From Sphingomonas asaccharolytica NBRC 15499 (GTDB lineage: Bacteria > Pseudomonadota > Alphaproteobacteria > Sphingomonadales > Sphingomonadaceae): a stretch of 43,258 nucleotides of DNA. Numbering within the stretch: position 1 is the stretch's first letter; every line of letters begins with the position of its first letter. Shown piece by piece: positions 42,144-43,258 of the stretch. The translations under genes and the position numbers were made by a program. The notes under the pieces are model-generated. The model was not told the origin of the DNA and did not search any database. It was given only the letters and a program-made list of their open reading frames with translations. The stretch spans positions 1-43,258 of the forward strand of contig NZ_BCYU01000037.1 in the NCBI RefSeq assembly GCF_001598355.1, in the 5' to 3' direction.

Positions 42144-42794
42144 ATGCCCCGCCCCATCAAGATCGATTTCGTCTCCGACGTCGCCTGCCCGTGGTGCGCG
42201 GTCGGCCTCAACGGGCTGGAGGAAGCGCTGGTGCGCACCGGCGACCTGGTCGACGCGCACATCACTTTCCAGCCGTTCGAGCTCAATCCCGACATGCCGC
42301 CCGAAGGCGAGGACTCGGTTGAGCATATAACGCGCAAATACGGCATCAGCGCGGAGCAAGCCGCAGCCAGTCGCGACACGATCCGCGAGCGCGCCGCGAC
42401 GGTCGGGTTCGACATGGCGATGTTGGGCGAGCGCCGGCTCCGCAACACGTTCGACGCGCACCGCCTGCTCCATTGGGCCGAGCTCGAAGGGCGCCAGGTC
42501 GCGCTCAAGCACGCCTTGCTCGCGGCCAACTTCACCCAGGGGCTGGACGTATCCGATCACAACATCCTGGTCTCCATTGCCGAGCAGGCCGGGCTCGATG
42601 GGGCCGCGGCGCGCGACATCCTGTCTTCGGGCCGATATGCTCAGGAAGTCCGCGACGCCGAGCGCCTGTGGCAGTCGCGCGGGATCAACTCGGTGCCGGC
42701 GATCGTCATCGACGGGCGCTATCTGATCTCGGGCGGGCAGCCGCCGGAAGCGTTCGAACGCGCGCTGCGCCAGATCGTCGCCGAGCCCGCCTGA
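42144..42794 (+). CDS. DsbA family oxidoreductase (FrnE-like)
   Basis: A 216-residue thioredoxin-fold protein. The redox motif CPWC follows the first strand (IKIDFVSDVACPWCAVGLNG), a helical insertion follows, and the cis-Pro loop is in GINSVPAIVIDGRYLISGGQ. No signal peptide, so it acts in the cytoplasm like FrnE-type members. The related 2-hydroxychromene-2-carboxylate isomerases are less likely because they lack a paired CxxC. RBS AAAGGA lies upstream of the ATG. Confidence 0.88.
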   Translation: MPRPIKIDFVSDVACPWCAVGLNGLEEALVRTGDLVDAHITFQPFELNPDMPPEGEDSVEHITRKYGISAEQAAASRDTIRERAATVGFDMAMLGERRLRNTFDAHRLLHWAELEGRQVALKHALLAANFTQGLDVSDHNILVSIAEQAGLDGAAARDILSSGRYAQEVRDAERLWQSRGINSVPAIVIDGRYLISGGQPPEAFERALRQIVAEPA

Positions 42795-42874
42795 CCTCCG
42801 AAGATTCCGCTTTTGTCTGCCGCCATGGTCTGACAACACACCGCACGAACGATCATCGAGCGGGAGGTTGCGTC

Positions 42875-43258
42875 ATGGCGATCAAGCGGGTTGCTGGGCT
42901 ATTGCTGCTGGGCATGTCGGGACTGGCGTTGGCGCAGACCTCCGCACCCAAACCCAAATACGGGCCCTGGGGCGTCGATTACACCTCGATGGACAAGGCG
43001 ACCAAGCCCGGCGACGACTTCTTCCGTTATGCCGAAGGCAGCTGGCTGAAGACCGCGCCGATCGCCCCCGACAAGGCGCGCGCCGGCTATAATTACGACA
43101 TGCCCGACGAAAGCGAGGCGGAAGTCCGCAAGCTGGTCGAGGAAGCCGGCCCCGCGCCCGCCGATCCCAAGATGCGCCGCATCACCGACTTTTACGGCGC
43201 CTGGATGGACCAGGCAGGAATCGAGGCGCGCGGCACCGAGCCGCTCAAGCCGTGGCTC
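42875..43258 (+). CDS. M13 family (neprilysin-type) metallopeptidase, N-terminal part
   Basis: 128 codons are present before the window ends. The start MAIKRVAGLLLLGMSGLALA is a signal peptide with likely cleavage at AQT. The mature N-terminus has YTSMDKATKPGDDFFRYAEG and SWLKTAPIAPDK, the characteristic opening of bacterial M13 peptidases, followed by ITDFYGAWMD. The zinc motif HExxH lies beyond the window. GGGAGG is 7-8 bases before the ATG. It should be a secreted or periplasmic zinc endopeptidase. Confidence 0.85.
   Translation, partial: MAIKRVAGLLLLGMSGLALAQTSAPKPKYGPWGVDYTSMDKATKPGDDFFRYAEGSWLKTAPIAPDKARAGYNYDMPDESEAEVRKLVEEAGPAPADPKMRRITDFYGAWMDQAGIEARGTEPLKPWL

Noticed and set aside
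1..43258. tRNA, rRNA, CRISPR arrays, insertion sequences or prophage genes
   Set aside because: None was recognised on either strand by reading. A tRNAscan-SE or CRISPR search could not be run, so small RNAs may have been missed.

Overview
The window is high-GC DNA from an alphaproteobacterium, most likely Sphingomonas or a close relative. This rests on gene content and order (the ctaC-ctaD-ctaB-ctaG-ctaE-DUF983-SURF1-thrC run, pdxJ-acpS-lepB, a Csu-like archaic pilus operon), on dense coding with many ATGA/GTGA stop-start overlaps, and on short GC-rich palindromic intergenic repeats. The genus call is inference; no rRNA or tRNA is present to settle it. No insertion sequence, prophage, CRISPR array or RNA gene was recognised.

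Left part (1-12,250): the start of an ABC permease and its ATPase (osmoprotectant type), divergent from an SDR oxidoreductase; a MarR-GNAT fusion protein; a family 2 glycosyltransferase; a pterin-4a-carbinolamine dehydratase; a small zincin and the heme-export pair ccmA-ccmB; a secreted lipase-like hydrolase; an amidase; and, behind an AT-rich leader, an unrecognised 1123-residue protein with a C-terminal membrane anchor.

Middle part (12,250-25,900): on the minus strand, the aa3-type cytochrome c oxidase structural and assembly genes (ctaC, ctaD, terminator, ctaB, a 44-codon membrane protein, ctaG, ctaE, a DUF3291 gene, DUF983, SURF1), followed by thrC and an rRNA-type methyltransferase. On the plus strand, a tightly overlapped operon pdxJ-acpS-lepB-(AI-2E family transporter)-maiA. 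A MITE-like palindrome of about 150 bp between pdxJ and acpS appears to supply the acpS ribosome binding site.

The most notable region (26,131-33,967) is a four-gene nonribosomal peptide locus: a stand-alone adenylation-carrier didomain whose specificity residues read as leucine, a cytochrome P450, a C-A-T-TE protein whose adenylation code reads as glycine and whose thioesterase has Cys in place of the usual nucleophilic Ser, and a dedicated Sfp-type phosphopantetheinyl transferase. The simplest reading is an oxidised Leu-Gly dipeptide-type product. A MOP-superfamily flippase converges on it.

Right part (35,527-43,258): a minus-strand Csu-like chaperone-usher pilus operon (minor pilin, major pilin, hairpin, chaperone, usher, tip subunit), a divergent small secreted pilin-like protein, a DsbA/FrnE-like oxidoreductase, and the first 128 codons of an M13 (neprilysin-type) metallopeptidase cut by the window end.
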